Shown here piece by piece: positions 18,301 to 28,351 of a stretch of DNA of 64,000 bases. Position 1 is the stretch's first letter. Each line of letters starts with the position of its first letter. Below the pieces are notes generated by a model that had not been told where the DNA came from, did no database searches, and was given only the letters and a program-made list of their open reading frames with translations. The translations under genes and the position numbers were made by a program. Source of the DNA: Luteolibacter rhizosphaerae (GTDB taxonomy: Bacteria > Verrucomicrobiota > Verrucomicrobiia > Verrucomicrobiales > Akkermansiaceae); contig NZ_JAPDDR010000004.1 of NCBI RefSeq assembly GCF_025950095.1, forward strand, positions 434,001 through 498,000, read 5' to 3'.

Positions 18301-19389
18301 CTTCAAGTCGCGCACCAGACACTCGAAAGGCAGGTCTTGGTTCTCGACGGCCGCCAGCGCGTTGTCGCGGACCTGACGCACCAGGCCCTCGAAGGAAGGG
18401 TCGCCCGAGAGGTCGCTGCGCAGGATCAGCGAGTTGATGAAGACGCCGATCAGTGGTTCAAGTTCGGCCCGCGTGCGTCCTGTGATCGGGGAGCCGACCG
18501 CGATATCCGTGCCGCCGCTGTAGCGATGCAGCAGCACCTTGTACGCCGCGAGCAGTAGATGGTAGAGGGTCGCACCCTCGCGCGCGGCGATGGCTTGCAG
18601 CCGCTGCGTCAGCTCCTTCGGCAGCAGCGCGGAGATCAGCTCGCCGCTCCAGGTCTTTGCCGCAGGGCGGGGCCGGTCGGTGGGCAGATCCAGCTCCGCC
18701 ATCCCCTGCAACTGCTTCCGCCAGAAGCCGAGTTGCTTGGCGATCTCGGGCCCGGCGAGGAAGTCCTTCTGCCACACGCTGAAGTCGCCGTATTGGATCG
18801 GCGGCGGATCCAGCGGGCAGTCACGGCCCTCGAAGTAGGCCTGATAGATCTTCGCCAGTTCCTCCGTCAGCACCGTCATCGACGAGCCGTCGAAGAGCGC
18901 GTGATGAACCGTCACATGCAGGATGTGCGAGCTCGCTGAAAGTCGCACGAGCTCCGCCCGGAATACCGGACCCTTCGCCAGACAGAACGGCCGCTGAGCC
19001 TCGATGCTCCCCAAGCGGTCAGCCTCCGCCTGCCGCTCTTGCTCGGGAAGCTGCGAGACATCCAGCAGTGGCAGGCTGAAGTCCCGCGCCGGCTCCACGA
19101 TCTGCAGCAGCTCGCCATCGTCCTCCTCGAAGTGCGTCCGCAGCGATTCGTGGCGCTCGATGATTGTCGCCAGCGTTCGCTCCAGCAGCGCCACATCCAG
19201 CGGCCCTTCCAAGCGGAAACGCATCGGGATGTTGAACGCGGTGACTCCCGGCTGCAGCAACTCCAGATACCAGAAGACCTGCTGCGCGATCGACGCCGGA
19301 AAGGCCAGCAAGTCCCCCGCGTCATCGGCGGGTGCCGCCGTGGCGTCTTGGGTCTGGGGGGCTTGGCTCATCTCGGGTGAAGGTAGCAT
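15385..19389 (-). CDS. Nonribosomal peptide synthetase, C-A-PCP-TE termination module
   Basis: This encodes 1334 aa from ATG 19389; a TTG at 19398 overlapping the upstream TGA is an alternative start. Domains are: C (about 20-450; HHALFDG, His163), A (about 470-970; TSGSTGKPKG near 634, YGPTENTT), PCP (SLGGHSLLAL, Ser1019), and TE (about 1085-1334; GYSFGG with Ser1155, His1313 in PGGHLTLF). My hand alignment to GrsA gives the A-domain code DALWLGGTFK, which differs at two places from the valine code DAFWIGGTFK; a Val-like aliphatic residue is predicted. The C domain looks LCL type and no epimerase is present. The TE releases the final peptide by hydrolysis or cyclisation. Confidence 0.93.
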   Translation of the reverse strand: MLPSPEMSQAPQTQDATAAPADDAGDLLAFPASIAQQVFWYLELLQPGVTAFNIPMRFRLEGPLDVALLERTLATIIERHESLRTHFEEDDGELLQIVEPARDFSLPLLDVSQLPEQERQAEADRLGSIEAQRPFCLAKGPVFRAELVRLSASSHILHVTVHHALFDGSSMTVLTEELAKIYQAYFEGRDCPLDPPPIQYGDFSVWQKDFLAGPEIAKQLGFWRKQLQGMAELDLPTDRPRPAAKTWSGELISALLPKELTQRLQAIAAREGATLYHLLLAAYKVLLHRYSGGTDIAVGSPITGRTRAELEPLIGVFINSLILRSDLSGDPSFEGLVRQVRDNALAAVENQDLPFECLVRDLKPARDPSRNPLFQVNFTHQRSFAKAGRFGGVELIPIPSRSPGAIFDLHFFMVERAEGWRVTCDYSSDLFDRSTAERMLGHYRQLLENIAANPAMPLSKLEILTAAETKQLGEWSGKRSEYPRESNIAELFLKTARAHPSRTALEYGKQSFTYDQLLAEASAIATQLNAAGLKGGEAVALCAKPSPEMITGLLGILLAGGAYVPLDPSYPAERFALLLEESDAVIGLAADGCREAFGAWQGKVLEIPAAGHASPFNGIPDLTIRAEDPAYLLFTSGSTGKPKGVVVPHRGVVRLVRGCDFIAITPDDVFLQAAPLSFDASTLEIWGPLLNGGKLVIPAGGTGLDEIASAVRDKGVTTLWLTAGLFQVMVEEHLESLKGLRYLLAGGDVLSVPHVRRALEALPETALINGYGPTENTTFTTCHRITAEDCERASIPIGRPIANTTVQILDEQGRAVPIGIPGELLTGGDGLALRYHKDPALTAERFVSSPTLYKTGDLCRWLPDGTIEFVGRRDHQVKVRGFRIELGEIESVLASHPEVRQSKVAVRGDSPETKRILAWVLPEQGSLLDAPSLSAWLEASLPAYLRPDGVAIIESFPVTANGKIDVAALPDPAKKPNEAKPYAAPEGETEQRLAALWSELLQVPEIGRDDDFFSLGGHSLLALRMFSRINREFGRTLPLAALLGHPTIAKLAALLCPQAETGLPSGAGKGHLVTLADSGDGTPLFCLHGGDGGVLFYRSLAELMPRRFPLHAIESLDLSSSGPITPASVEETAAAYVENLLSLHPGGPFRLAGYSFGGVVAHEMACILQERGYTVEFLGLFDTHNPTAPAKRYSLTGRFNAFWQQQHDLPLPSRLERLRERIAEGIATNRRVKAEVAAALGNGPAEAHSDLRRVQVREENWRAMQAFRPRRFQGRITLFKAMTASDKVEWPADYGWTELAGEGLEIVPVPGGHLTLFEEENVASLAAALASKLT

Positions 19390-19394
19390 GGAGT

Positions 19395-22300
19395 TCAAAG
19401 CTTCCGGCGATAAGCGTCGCGGTTGACGCGCTGGATGGTCGCCGCCGCCGGAGCTGGTTCGGGTTCTGCCGTCAGGTCCGCCGCAATCGCCGAGATGTTC
19501 CGATGCCGGAAGATCTGCGCCGGCGTCAGCCCCAGCCCCGCCCGCGTGGCCCGCGTGCTGATCTGGAAAATCAGGATCGAGTCGCCGCCGAGCTCGAAGA
19601 TGTCGTCACCCGTGCCGATCTCGCGCAGCCCCAGTACCTGCTTCCAAATCTCCACCAACTGCCGCTCGGTTTCGTTCTTCGGCGCCGCGATGTCACGACC
19701 GCTGCTCTCCATCTGCTCGCCCGGAGCCGGCAGCGCCTTGCGGTCCACCTTGCCATTCGGCGTCAGCGGGAAGCTCTCCAGCACCACGAAGGAGGTCGGC
19801 ACCATGTAATCCGGCAGCTTCGCCGCCAGATGCTTCCGTAGCGCCGCTGGTAGCTCTCCACCGGGACCCGAAGGCTTCTCATGATGCGGCACGTTCGCCA
19901 GCGGAGCAGGCGTCGACTGGATCGGCCACAGCGGGAAAGCCCCGCTGCCGATCGGCAGGAAGATCGCATCAATCAGGCCCGCCGTGCCATTCCCACGCCA
20001 GCGGACATGAGCACGATAACCCGTCGCCTCCGCCACCGCGAAGAGCGCCTCCGCCGATAGGGCATTTCCGGGCACTCCCGGCGCGAAGGGCAGGGGACCA
20101 TGCTCCGGCGAATGCTCCAGGGCCCGCAGGAAACCCAGCGGCGAATTCAGCCGCACATCCGGAATGCCCGCGATCGCCAGCTCATCCGGACACTCCGCCA
20201 GGATCGCTTCCAGCTGCTCCAGATTCAGCCGCTCCCACTGCCGCCACTTCGTCACCACCTGCACCGCCGGCTTCTCGCCGATATGCAAGATCACATCGTA
20301 ATGGTAAGTCGTCGTCTCGTTCGCCATCCGCCCGCGACGGAGCTGGATTTCGACATGCGCCAACCCCGGGATATCCACACGGTCGAACCAAGCCGGATCG
20401 ATCGAAAGCTCCGTTTCGCGCGCCAAACGCTGCGCGATCTTCTCGCGCAGTTGCCCGCAGCTCGTGCCATCCGGAGCCCGCTCGCGCAGGATCTCCGCAT
20501 GATGTGCCGCCAGCAAAGCGTTGCTCTGGATGTCGCCTAGGAAGATCCTCCCGCCCGGCTTCAGCGTGCGCGCCGCCCCTTGCAGCACGCGCACCAGATA
20601 ATCAGAGTGCGGGAAATACTGCGCCACCGAGTTGATCACCACCGTGTCGAAATACTGCTCGGGAATGTCCGAGAAGTCGTCCGCCGGGCGATGGAACAGC
20701 TTCACGTGCGGATAGTTCAGCTCCTGCTTCAGGGCCGCGATGGCCACCTCGGAAATGTCCGCCGCCCAGTAGCACTCCGTCTCTGTCGCGAAGCGCGAGA
20801 GGATCTGGCCGGTGCCGCAGCCGATCTCGAAAATACGACGCGGGCCGTACTTCCGCAGCCGGTTCGCCGTCATGTCGATCCACTCCACCACCTGCGCATC
20901 GATGTCCGTGGCTCCCGCCCAACCGGCGATCACCGAGTCCAAGCGGTCCAGCTTGCCGCCGCCGGATTGATCGATCGCGGACTTGTAGAGCAGATCCCAC
21001 TGGTCCTGCCACAGCGCGGTGCCGTCGCCTTCACCGGAATTGCCGGGGCGCACGTAGGCAACCAAACGGCCATCCTGCACATGCGCCACCGCCTGCGCCA
21101 CCGCAGGGTGCGCGGAGAGATGCGTCTCGATGTCACCCAGCTCGATCCGGAAACCACGCACCTTCACCTGGTGATCCATGCGCCCCAGGCACTCGATGCT
21201 GCCATCCGGCAACCAGCGCGCCAGATCGCCCGTACGATAGAGCTTCCCGCCTTGCAGCGCGGTGCTCACGAAGCGGTCCGCCGTCAGATCAGGCCGCTCA
21301 TGGTAACCCTGCGCCAGACCATCACCGCCGATCAAAAGCTCCCCGGCGATTCCCACCGGCTGCGGCTGCATCGCCGCATTCACGATATACACCTGCGTGT
21401 TATCGATCGGGCTGCCGATCAGCACCGGACCCTCACCGGCGAAGACCTGCGCGGTCGTCGACCAGATCGTCGTCTCCGTCGGGCCATAGACATTCCAAAC
21501 CTCGCCACAGATCGGCGCCAGGCGATCCACCAGATCCCGCGGCACGGCTTCACCGCCGACCAAGGCCTTGAAGCCCTCCTTGCCCGTCCAGCCTGCTTCT
21601 AACAGCAGCCTCCAGGTCGAGGGCGTCGCCTGCAGCACCTTGATCCCGTGGCGGTTGATCTCATCCGCCAGGCGGTTGCCGTCGATCACCGTGTCGCGCG
21701 TGGCGATCACCGTCTCCGCACCCGTGCTCAGCGGCAGGAAGATCTCCAGCCCCGCGATGTCGAAGGACAGCGTCGTCACCGCCAGCAGCACATCGTCCGG
21801 CGCGAGACCAGGCTCGCGGCGCATCGAGTTCAGGAAGTTCACTACCGCACGGTGCGGCACGCGCACCCCCTTCGGCCGGCCGGTCGAGCCGGAAGTGAAG
21901 ATCACATAGGCCGTATCTTCCGCGGATTTTTCCACCGCCACGAAGCCCGTCGCGGAGCCCGGGATCTCATCGCTCAGCAGCACCACCGCCTGCGAGGAAG
22001 GCAGCTCGCGGTGCAGCGAGGTCTGCGAGAGGATCACCGGCATGTGCGCATCCTCCACCATGAAGGCCAGCCGCTCCGCCGGGAAGCTCGGGTCCATGGG
22101 CACATAGGCCGCACCGCACTTCAAGATCGCCAGCAAGCCCGCGACCATGTCGGTCGAGCGCTCCAGATGGATGCCCACCAGATCGCCGCGCTTCACTCCC
22201 GCGTTCTGCAGGCGTGCCGCGATCGCCGTCGCGCGCAGTTCCAGTTGCGAGTAGTTCAGCGCCTGCCCGCCGCAGCGCAGCGCCGTCTTCTCCGGCACCC

Positions 22301-25300
22301 GGCCCGCGATCGATGACACCAGGCAATCCAGCGTCGCCTCGCGCGGATACTCGCGTTCGGTCGCATTCCATTCGCCCAGCACCCGCGCGCCTTCCTCCGG
22401 AGTCAGGATCGGCAGGGCTTGCAGCGCCGCATCGCCATTCGCGATCGCGCTCTCGATCAGTTGCTCGAAGCAGCCGAGCCAGCGCCGGATCGTCGCTGCA
22501 TCGTGCAGATCGGTGTTATACTCGCACTCCACGATCATCCGCTCGTCCGTCTGCACGAGGTTGAAGAAGAGATCGAAGTTTACGTGGCGCTTCGGGTTCG
22601 TCTCCACGTCGAAGCTCAGCCCGTCGAAGGCGATGCGATCCGCACCGGACTTGTCGATGTTGAACATCACCGTCACCAGCGGCAACCGGCTCGTGTCTCG
22701 CGGCAGGGTCAGCTTCTTCAGCAGGCTGCCGAAGGTGTAGTCCTGGTAATCGTAGGCCTCCAGCACCTGCTCCTTCACCTCGGCGGCGAAGGCGCGGAAG
22801 GGTCGCTCCGCTGCGGCGTTCAGGCGCAGCGGCAGGAAGTTCAGGCAATGGCCCACCAGCTCATCGCGGCCCACCCGAGTCTGTCCCGCGGCAGGCACGC
22901 CGATCACCAGATCCTCTTGGCCTGTCAGGCGATGCAGCAGGGTCGCAAAGGTTCCGAGCAAGGTTGCAAACAAGGTGCCGCCTAGTTTCGGCGAGGCCTT
23001 CTTCAGTCGTGAATAGCGGTCCGCATCCAGCGTGATCGCCTCCATCGCGCCGGCATAGGTCTTCAGCTGCGGGCGCGGGCGATCCGTCGGCAGCTCCAGC
23101 ACCGGCGCTCCGCTTTCAAATTTCGCCACCCAGAAGCTCTCCGCCGCCACACGCTCCGCGGAGTCCTTGTTAGAGACCTCCAGTCGCGCGTAGTCGGCGA
23201 AGGACATCGCTGGCGGCAGCATCGGCAGCCGCTCGGCCTTGCGGGCGTTGTAGGCCTCCGCCAGCTCCATCAGGATCATGCCGAAGGACCAGCCGTCGCA
23301 CACCAGGTGATGTGCGGTGAAAAGTAGCTCGTGCGTGTCTGCGGACAGTCGCGCCAGTTGTAGGCGCAGCAGCGGACCTTCCGTCAGTTTGAAGGGCGAG
23401 CGCGCCTCCTCTTCGCGCGCTTGCGACCAGTGCATGCCGCGCACATCCGGCGTCAGCGCGGAGAAGTCGTGCTCCGCGATTTCCAGTTCGCGTGGGGCGG
23501 CGTGGAAGATCTGCTGCTGGCCATCTTCGCTGAAGGTGCTGCGCAGTGCCGGGTGGCGCACCACCAGATCGAGCAGCGCCGCACGCAGCGCCGCGGTATC
23601 CAGCCCGCCCTCGAAGCGGATCACGTTTGATTCGTTGTAGGAGCAGTTCGCTTCGTCGCCCATCATCAGCGAGTGGAAGATCTCGCGCTGCGCCTCCGTC
23701 GTCGGAGAGACATCGCGGCGCGGGAAGACGCTCGGCGCATCGCAGACCACCGTCGATGCCGGCAGGAATCCAGCCGCCTGCATGTCCGCCACCGCTTCCG
23801 TGAAGCCGCGGATGATCCGGTCGAAGTCCTCGTCGCCATGGGCCGTCGTGAAGTAGAGCGGACGTCCCTCCCACACGTGCACCCCGCGCTCGCGCAGGAA
23901 GTACCACAGCAGGCTCGCATGTTTCAGGTCCGCCGCATGTTCGATCACCGCGTAGGCGCTGAAGTGCGGCAAGCGGATCGGCACGCCGATCGTCGCGAAA
24001 TACTCGTTCAGGGTCCGGCACAGGCGCTCCACCCGCTCCGTCACCTCGATCTGCAGGCGTGGGCCTTCGCCCTTCAGGTGCTCCACCACGCGCCATGCCG
24101 CGGCCAGCGCCAGCGGATGCCGCACGAAGGTGCCTGCGAAGAAGGTCACCCCCACCTCCGGGAAGCTATCGTCGCCGTAGTTCCAGGCACCGCCGTCCAG
24201 CGCGTCCATGTATTCACGCTTTCCGGCCAGCACGCCGATCGGCATGCCTCCGCCGATCACCTTGCCGTAGGTCGCCATGTCCGCCTCGATCCCGAAGTAG
24301 GCCTGCGCCCCGCCGGGATGGCAGCGGAAGCCTGTCACTACTTCATCGAAGATCAGCGCCGTGCCGGATGCCTTCGTGATCGCCCGCACCTCGTGCATGA
24401 ACTCGCGCGGCTGCAGTCCCGGGGCCCGGCTCTGCACCGGCTCCACCATCACCGCTGCCAGTTCATGCGCATGCGCCCGCAGGATCTCCAGCGAGGCCGG
24501 GTCCGCGTAGTCCAGCACCAGCATGTTCTCCACCAGCGATTGCGGGATGCCCGGCGCGATCGGCTGCGCCTTGTAGACACCGTCCACCCACGCGCCGCGC
24601 ACCAGCACTTCCTCGAACATGCCGTGGTAGTCGCCCGTGAAGTAAGCGATCCGTGTCCGGCCCGTGATCGTCCGCGAGAGGCGCATCGCGGCCATCACCG
24701 CTTCGGAGCCGGTGTTGCAGAAGGTCGCGCGATCCATCCGGGTCAGCTCGCAGATCGCTTTCGCCAGCTTGCCCGCGATCGGCGATTGCGGCCCGATCTC
24801 GATGCCCGTCTTGAGCTGCTTCTCCACCGCCTCGATCAGCCAGTCCGGAGAGTGGCCGAAGAAGTAGGTCCCGAATCCCATCGTGATATCGACATACTCG
24901 TTCCCGTCCAGGTCCCAGATCTTCGCGCCTTTGGAGCGGGCGGACACGATCGGATAGACCATCTCCTTCCACAGCGACTTGAAGCCGGAGACCGCACGCG
25001 GGTCCGCGTAGTGATCACGGTGTTCCGCCGTGTAGGCCTTCGAGGAGGCCGTCTTGCGCACATAGCGCGCGATCAGTTCGTCCAGCGCCTTCTGCTGCGT
25101 CGCGGTCAGTCCGCCGTTCTCACCCTTGTCGATCGGCTTGTAGGGGCCGAATCGCGTATTGGCGGAGACATTGCGGCTATGGCCCTCGGGCCATTTCACC
25201 GCGGGCAGTTGGCTCGTCGCCGCTTCGCTCCGCGCCGGGGCCACCGCCCCGTTTGCCGCGCGCTGGTTCTCCAGCAGCGCCTGCATCAGGTGGATCTGAT

Positions 25301-28300
25301 TCGCCATCAGTTGCTCGATGGTCGAGCTGCCGTTGACCGGCGCGCTCATGCCCGGCAGAACGGCCACCGGTGCTGCCGCTACTACGGGAGTCGTAGTCAA
25401 AGGCGCGGCATCGGCGGGCATTTCGGCAGCCAGATGCTTGGCCAGTGCCACCACGGAGGACAGCTCGCCCAGCATCTGGCGGAAGGTCACCTTCACCCCG
25501 AAGCGCGATTGGACCGCTTGGCTCGCTTGGGTGAGGAACAGCGAATCGAAGCCGAGTTCCGTGAAGGTGGCGGCATCATCCTCCACCGCCACCCCGGACA
25601 GATCCAGGACGATGGCGCGGAGTTTCGTGGCGAGATCGGGAGTGCGGTCGGCGGGGGCAGACATGGCAGGGGGAGGAGTGGAGAGGGGGAGAACAGGAGC
25701 GGCAGCCGCGGGCACGGCAGCCGGAGCAGCAGCGGCATCGGGCTCGCCGGACTTGTCGATCCAGTAGCTCTGTCGCTCGAAGGGGTAGGTCGGGAGATGC
25801 AGGCGGGCACGCTCTTGCCTGGCAAAGAAAGTGTTCCAGTCCGGAGCACATCCGGTCTTCCACAGCTCGCCCGCGGCGTTCAGCAGGTCGGCCAGATCCG
25901 CGGAGGCTGAGGGCAGCGTGGAGATTACCGTGCTCGCCTTCTTGTCCGGATGCTGGCGCGCGAAGGGCGCAAGTGCTTGTCCGGGACCAACCTCTAACAA
26001 GATCAGTCCCTCTTCCGCGAAGGCCGTTGCCAGTGCATCGGTAAAGCGCACCTCGTGGCGCAGTTGCCGTGCCCAGTAGCCCGGGTCGGCCAGCGTTGCC
26101 GCGTCCATCGCCTTGCCCGTGCAGGTGGAGATCCACGGGATTGCCGGGGCATTCGCGCGCACCTTCGCCGCCTCCGCGGTGAATGGCTCCACGATTGGCT
26201 CCATCATCGCGGAGTGGAAGGCGTGCGAGGTCTTCAACGCCCGGCAGGCGATCTTCTTGTCCTCTAGCTCGCTTTGGAAGGCCGCCACCGCTTCATGCGA
26301 GCCGGATACCGTGCAGAGCTTCGGGCTGTTGATCGCCGCCAGATGGATTCCCTCGGGCAGCACCAACTCGTCCGCGCCTTGGCGCACCGCCAGCATCGCC
26401 CCGGAGGGTAGATCCTGCATGAAGCGCGCCCGCGTTGCCAGCAGGGCCAGCGCATCCGGCAGGGTGAATGTTCCGGCCAGCACCGCGGCGACGTACTCGC
26501 CGATGCTGTGACCGATCAACAGCGAGGGCGTGATGCCCCAGGAGATCCACAGCCTCGCCAGCGCATACTCCGTTACGAAGATGCAGGGCTGTGTCAGCCA
26601 GGTTTGGTGAATGCGTTCTTCCGCGGCAGCTTGCTCCTCCTCGCCGGGATAAAGTGTCTCGCGGATATCCAGATCCAGATGTCGCTGCAGGATCGCCGCG
26701 CACTCGTCCACTGCATCGCGGAAGGCGGCTTCCCCCAGCAACTCGCGGCCCATGTTGAGATACTGCGAGCCTTGGCCGGGGAAGAGGAATGCCACCTTTG
26801 CCGGCTTCGCGGCTGCGGCGGACTTCACCGGTTCGCGCAGCTTCGCGATCGCTTCCTCCACGCTCGCTGCCACCAGCTGCCTGCGGAAGGGGAATGCCTT
26901 GCGACCCGTCGCCAGCGTGTAGGCCACGTCGGACAATGAGATCTCCGGATTCAGGTGTCCCGCCAGATTCGCGGACATCGCCTCCAGCGCCGTCGCCGTC
27001 TTCGCCGAGAGCACCAGCAACTGCTGCTTCCTTCCCTCACTCGTCGGAGCGATCTCCGGAGCCTCTTCCATCACCACGTGCGCATTGGTGCCGCCCACGC
27101 CGAAGGCGCTCACACCCGCGATTCGCGGTGTGCCATTGCGTTCCCATGCCTTCTCTTCCGCCACCGGGGCGAGGGGGCTGTTAGAAAAATCGATCCGCGG
27201 ATTCGGCGCGCTGAAGTGTAGCAGCGCCGGGATCTTCCCGTGGCGGAATTGCTGGATCGTCTTGATCAGCCCCGTCACGCCCGCCGCCACGTCCAGATGG
27301 CCGATGTGCGTCTTGCCGGTGCCGATCGCGCAGTAGCCGTTGCCGACCGCACCGCCATCACGGAATGCCTTCGTTAGCGCTGCGATTTCGATCGGATCAC
27401 CCAGCGGGGTGCCGGTGCCGTGCGCCTCGATGTAGGAAACCTCCTGCGGGCTCACGCCGGCCGAAGCTTGCGCCAGCGCGATCACCTCGGCCTGTGCGTT
27501 CAGGCCGGGTGCGGCGAAGCCGATCTTGTCGGAGCCGTCGTTGTTCACTGCCCAGCCCTTGATCACGGCCAGGATCGGATCGCGATCCGCCACCGCTTCG
27601 CTCAGGCGCTTGAGCAGCACCACGCCGCAGCCATGGCCGAAGACCGTGCCGTTCGCCTTCTCGTCGAAGGCGCGCACCTTGCCATCGCCGGAGACCATGC
27701 CTTCCTCGGTGTAGAGGTAGTCGCGCTGCTGCGGGAAGCTGATCGATACACCGCCCGCCAGCGCCATGTCGCACTGGTAGGTCAGCAGCGAGGTGGCCGC
27801 CTGGCAGATCGCCACCAGCGAGGTGGAGCAGGCGGTCTGCACCGTCATGCTCGGCCCGCGGAGGTTCAGCTTGTAGCTCACCCGCACCGGCATGAAGTCC
27901 TTGTCGTTGCCGAGCATCGTCTGGTACTCGGCTACCTGATAGTTCTTCGCCAGTTCCTTGGCCTTGCCCAGGTTGTGCAGCAGATAGGTATTCAGGCTCA
28001 GCCCGGCATACACGCCGATCATGCCCGGGTAGGCATGCGGATCGTAGCCGCCGTGCTCGATCGCTTCCCATGCACACTCGAGGAAGATCCGGTGCTGCGG
28101 GTCCATCAGCTCCGCTTCCTTCGGATAAATCCCGAAGAAACCTGCATCGAACAGGTCCGGCTTTTCCAGCGTGCTACGGGCCCCGACGTATTTCGCCCCG
28201 TCCTGATCCGTGCGGCTGTCGAAGCGCGTGATGCAGTCCTTGCCTGCGATCAGGTTCTGCCAGAACTCATCGGGGTTGGCAGCGCCGGGAAAACGTCCGG

Positions 28301-28349
28301 ACATGCCGATCACGGCGATCGCTTCGGGCGGGGGGAGTTCGTCGTTCAT
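19395..28349 (-). CDS. Hybrid PKS-NRPS: KS-AT-ACP-aminotransferase-C-A(MT)-PCP
   Basis: This encodes 2984 aa from ATG 28349; that start gives the usual KS opening (IAVIGMSGRFPGA). Domains are: KS (Cys174 in TACSTS; EAHGTGT), AT (GHSIGEY, Ser615; HAFH box typical of malonyl-CoA), ACP (GFDSL, Ser936), PLP class III aminotransferase (Lys1363 in TYGKVIGGG), C (His1681 in HHLVCDG), A (TSGSTGRPKG near 2151) with a methyltransferase inserted before the A C-terminal lobe (IFEIGCGTG near 2506), and PCP (Ser2924). No KR, DH or ER is present, so the beta-ketone is left for transamination, as in McyE. The A code DILQLGVIWK is one change from a glycine code (DILQLGLIWK). Product inference: malonyl extension, beta-amination, then an N-methylated small residue. 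Confidence 0.95.
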   Translation of the reverse strand: MNDELPPPEAIAVIGMSGRFPGAANPDEFWQNLIAGKDCITRFDSRTDQDGAKYVGARSTLEKPDLFDAGFFGIYPKEAELMDPQHRIFLECAWEAIEHGGYDPHAYPGMIGVYAGLSLNTYLLHNLGKAKELAKNYQVAEYQTMLGNDKDFMPVRVSYKLNLRGPSMTVQTACSTSLVAICQAATSLLTYQCDMALAGGVSISFPQQRDYLYTEEGMVSGDGKVRAFDEKANGTVFGHGCGVVLLKRLSEAVADRDPILAVIKGWAVNNDGSDKIGFAAPGLNAQAEVIALAQASAGVSPQEVSYIEAHGTGTPLGDPIEIAALTKAFRDGGAVGNGYCAIGTGKTHIGHLDVAAGVTGLIKTIQQFRHGKIPALLHFSAPNPRIDFSNSPLAPVAEEKAWERNGTPRIAGVSAFGVGGTNAHVVMEEAPEIAPTSEGRKQQLLVLSAKTATALEAMSANLAGHLNPEISLSDVAYTLATGRKAFPFRRQLVAASVEEAIAKLREPVKSAAAAKPAKVAFLFPGQGSQYLNMGRELLGEAAFRDAVDECAAILQRHLDLDIRETLYPGEEEQAAAEERIHQTWLTQPCIFVTEYALARLWISWGITPSLLIGHSIGEYVAAVLAGTFTLPDALALLATRARFMQDLPSGAMLAVRQGADELVLPEGIHLAAINSPKLCTVSGSHEAVAAFQSELEDKKIACRALKTSHAFHSAMMEPIVEPFTAEAAKVRANAPAIPWISTCTGKAMDAATLADPGYWARQLRHEVRFTDALATAFAEEGLILLEVGPGQALAPFARQHPDKKASTVISTLPSASADLADLLNAAGELWKTGCAPDWNTFFARQERARLHLPTYPFERQSYWIDKSGEPDAAAAPAAVPAAAAPVLPLSTPPPAMSAPADRTPDLATKLRAIVLDLSGVAVEDDAATFTELGFDSLFLTQASQAVQSRFGVKVTFRQMLGELSSVVALAKHLAAEMPADAAPLTTTPVVAAAPVAVLPGMSAPVNGSSTIEQLMANQIHLMQALLENQRAANGAVAPARSEAATSQLPAVKWPEGHSRNVSANTRFGPYKPIDKGENGGLTATQQKALDELIARYVRKTASSKAYTAEHRDHYADPRAVSGFKSLWKEMVYPIVSARSKGAKIWDLDGNEYVDITMGFGTYFFGHSPDWLIEAVEKQLKTGIEIGPQSPIAGKLAKAICELTRMDRATFCNTGSEAVMAAMRLSRTITGRTRIAYFTGDYHGMFEEVLVRGAWVDGVYKAQPIAPGIPQSLVENMLVLDYADPASLEILRAHAHELAAVMVEPVQSRAPGLQPREFMHEVRAITKASGTALIFDEVVTGFRCHPGGAQAYFGIEADMATYGKVIGGGMPIGVLAGKREYMDALDGGAWNYGDDSFPEVGVTFFAGTFVRHPLALAAAWRVVEHLKGEGPRLQIEVTERVERLCRTLNEYFATIGVPIRLPHFSAYAVIEHAADLKHASLLWYFLRERGVHVWEGRPLYFTTAHGDEDFDRIIRGFTEAVADMQAAGFLPASTVVCDAPSVFPRRDVSPTTEAQREIFHSLMMGDEANCSYNESNVIRFEGGLDTAALRAALLDLVVRHPALRSTFSEDGQQQIFHAAPRELEIAEHDFSALTPDVRGMHWSQAREEEARSPFKLTEGPLLRLQLARLSADTHELLFTAHHLVCDGWSFGMILMELAEAYNARKAERLPMLPPAMSFADYARLEVSNKDSAERVAAESFWVAKFESGAPVLELPTDRPRPQLKTYAGAMEAITLDADRYSRLKKASPKLGGTLFATLLGTFATLLHRLTGQEDLVIGVPAAGQTRVGRDELVGHCLNFLPLRLNAAAERPFRAFAAEVKEQVLEAYDYQDYTFGSLLKKLTLPRDTSRLPLVTVMFNIDKSGADRIAFDGLSFDVETNPKRHVNFDLFFNLVQTDERMIVECEYNTDLHDAATIRRWLGCFEQLIESAIANGDAALQALPILTPEEGARVLGEWNATEREYPREATLDCLVSSIAGRVPEKTALRCGGQALNYSQLELRATAIAARLQNAGVKRGDLVGIHLERSTDMVAGLLAILKCGAAYVPMDPSFPAERLAFMVEDAHMPVILSQTSLHRELPSSQAVVLLSDEIPGSATGFVAVEKSAEDTAYVIFTSGSTGRPKGVRVPHRAVVNFLNSMRREPGLAPDDVLLAVTTLSFDIAGLEIFLPLSTGAETVIATRDTVIDGNRLADEINRHGIKVLQATPSTWRLLLEAGWTGKEGFKALVGGEAVPRDLVDRLAPICGEVWNVYGPTETTIWSTTAQVFAGEGPVLIGSPIDNTQVYIVNAAMQPQPVGIAGELLIGGDGLAQGYHERPDLTADRFVSTALQGGKLYRTGDLARWLPDGSIECLGRMDHQVKVRGFRIELGDIETHLSAHPAVAQAVAHVQDGRLVAYVRPGNSGEGDGTALWQDQWDLLYKSAIDQSGGGKLDRLDSVIAGWAGATDIDAQVVEWIDMTANRLRKYGPRRIFEIGCGTGQILSRFATETECYWAADISEVAIAALKQELNYPHVKLFHRPADDFSDIPEQYFDTVVINSVAQYFPHSDYLVRVLQGAARTLKPGGRIFLGDIQSNALLAAHHAEILRERAPDGTSCGQLREKIAQRLARETELSIDPAWFDRVDIPGLAHVEIQLRRGRMANETTTYHYDVILHIGEKPAVQVVTKWRQWERLNLEQLEAILAECPDELAIAGIPDVRLNSPLGFLRALEHSPEHGPLPFAPGVPGNALSAEALFAVAEATGYRAHVRWRGNGTAGLIDAIFLPIGSGAFPLWPIQSTPAPLANVPHHEKPSGPGGELPAALRKHLAAKLPDYMVPTSFVVLESFPLTPNGKVDRKALPAPGEQMESSGRDIAAPKNETERQLVEIWKQVLGLREIGTGDDIFELGGDSILIFQISTRATRAGLGLTPAQIFRHRNISAIAADLTAEPEPAPAAATIQRVNRDAYRRKL

Positions 28350-28351
28350 CG

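Noticed and set aside
23673-25910. A 745-codon open frame on the plus strand opposite the PKS-NRPS gene
   Set aside because: It is rich in His, Arg and Gly without any domain, as expected from the antisense of a GC-rich gene, and the opposite strand has clear aminotransferase and ACP motifs.
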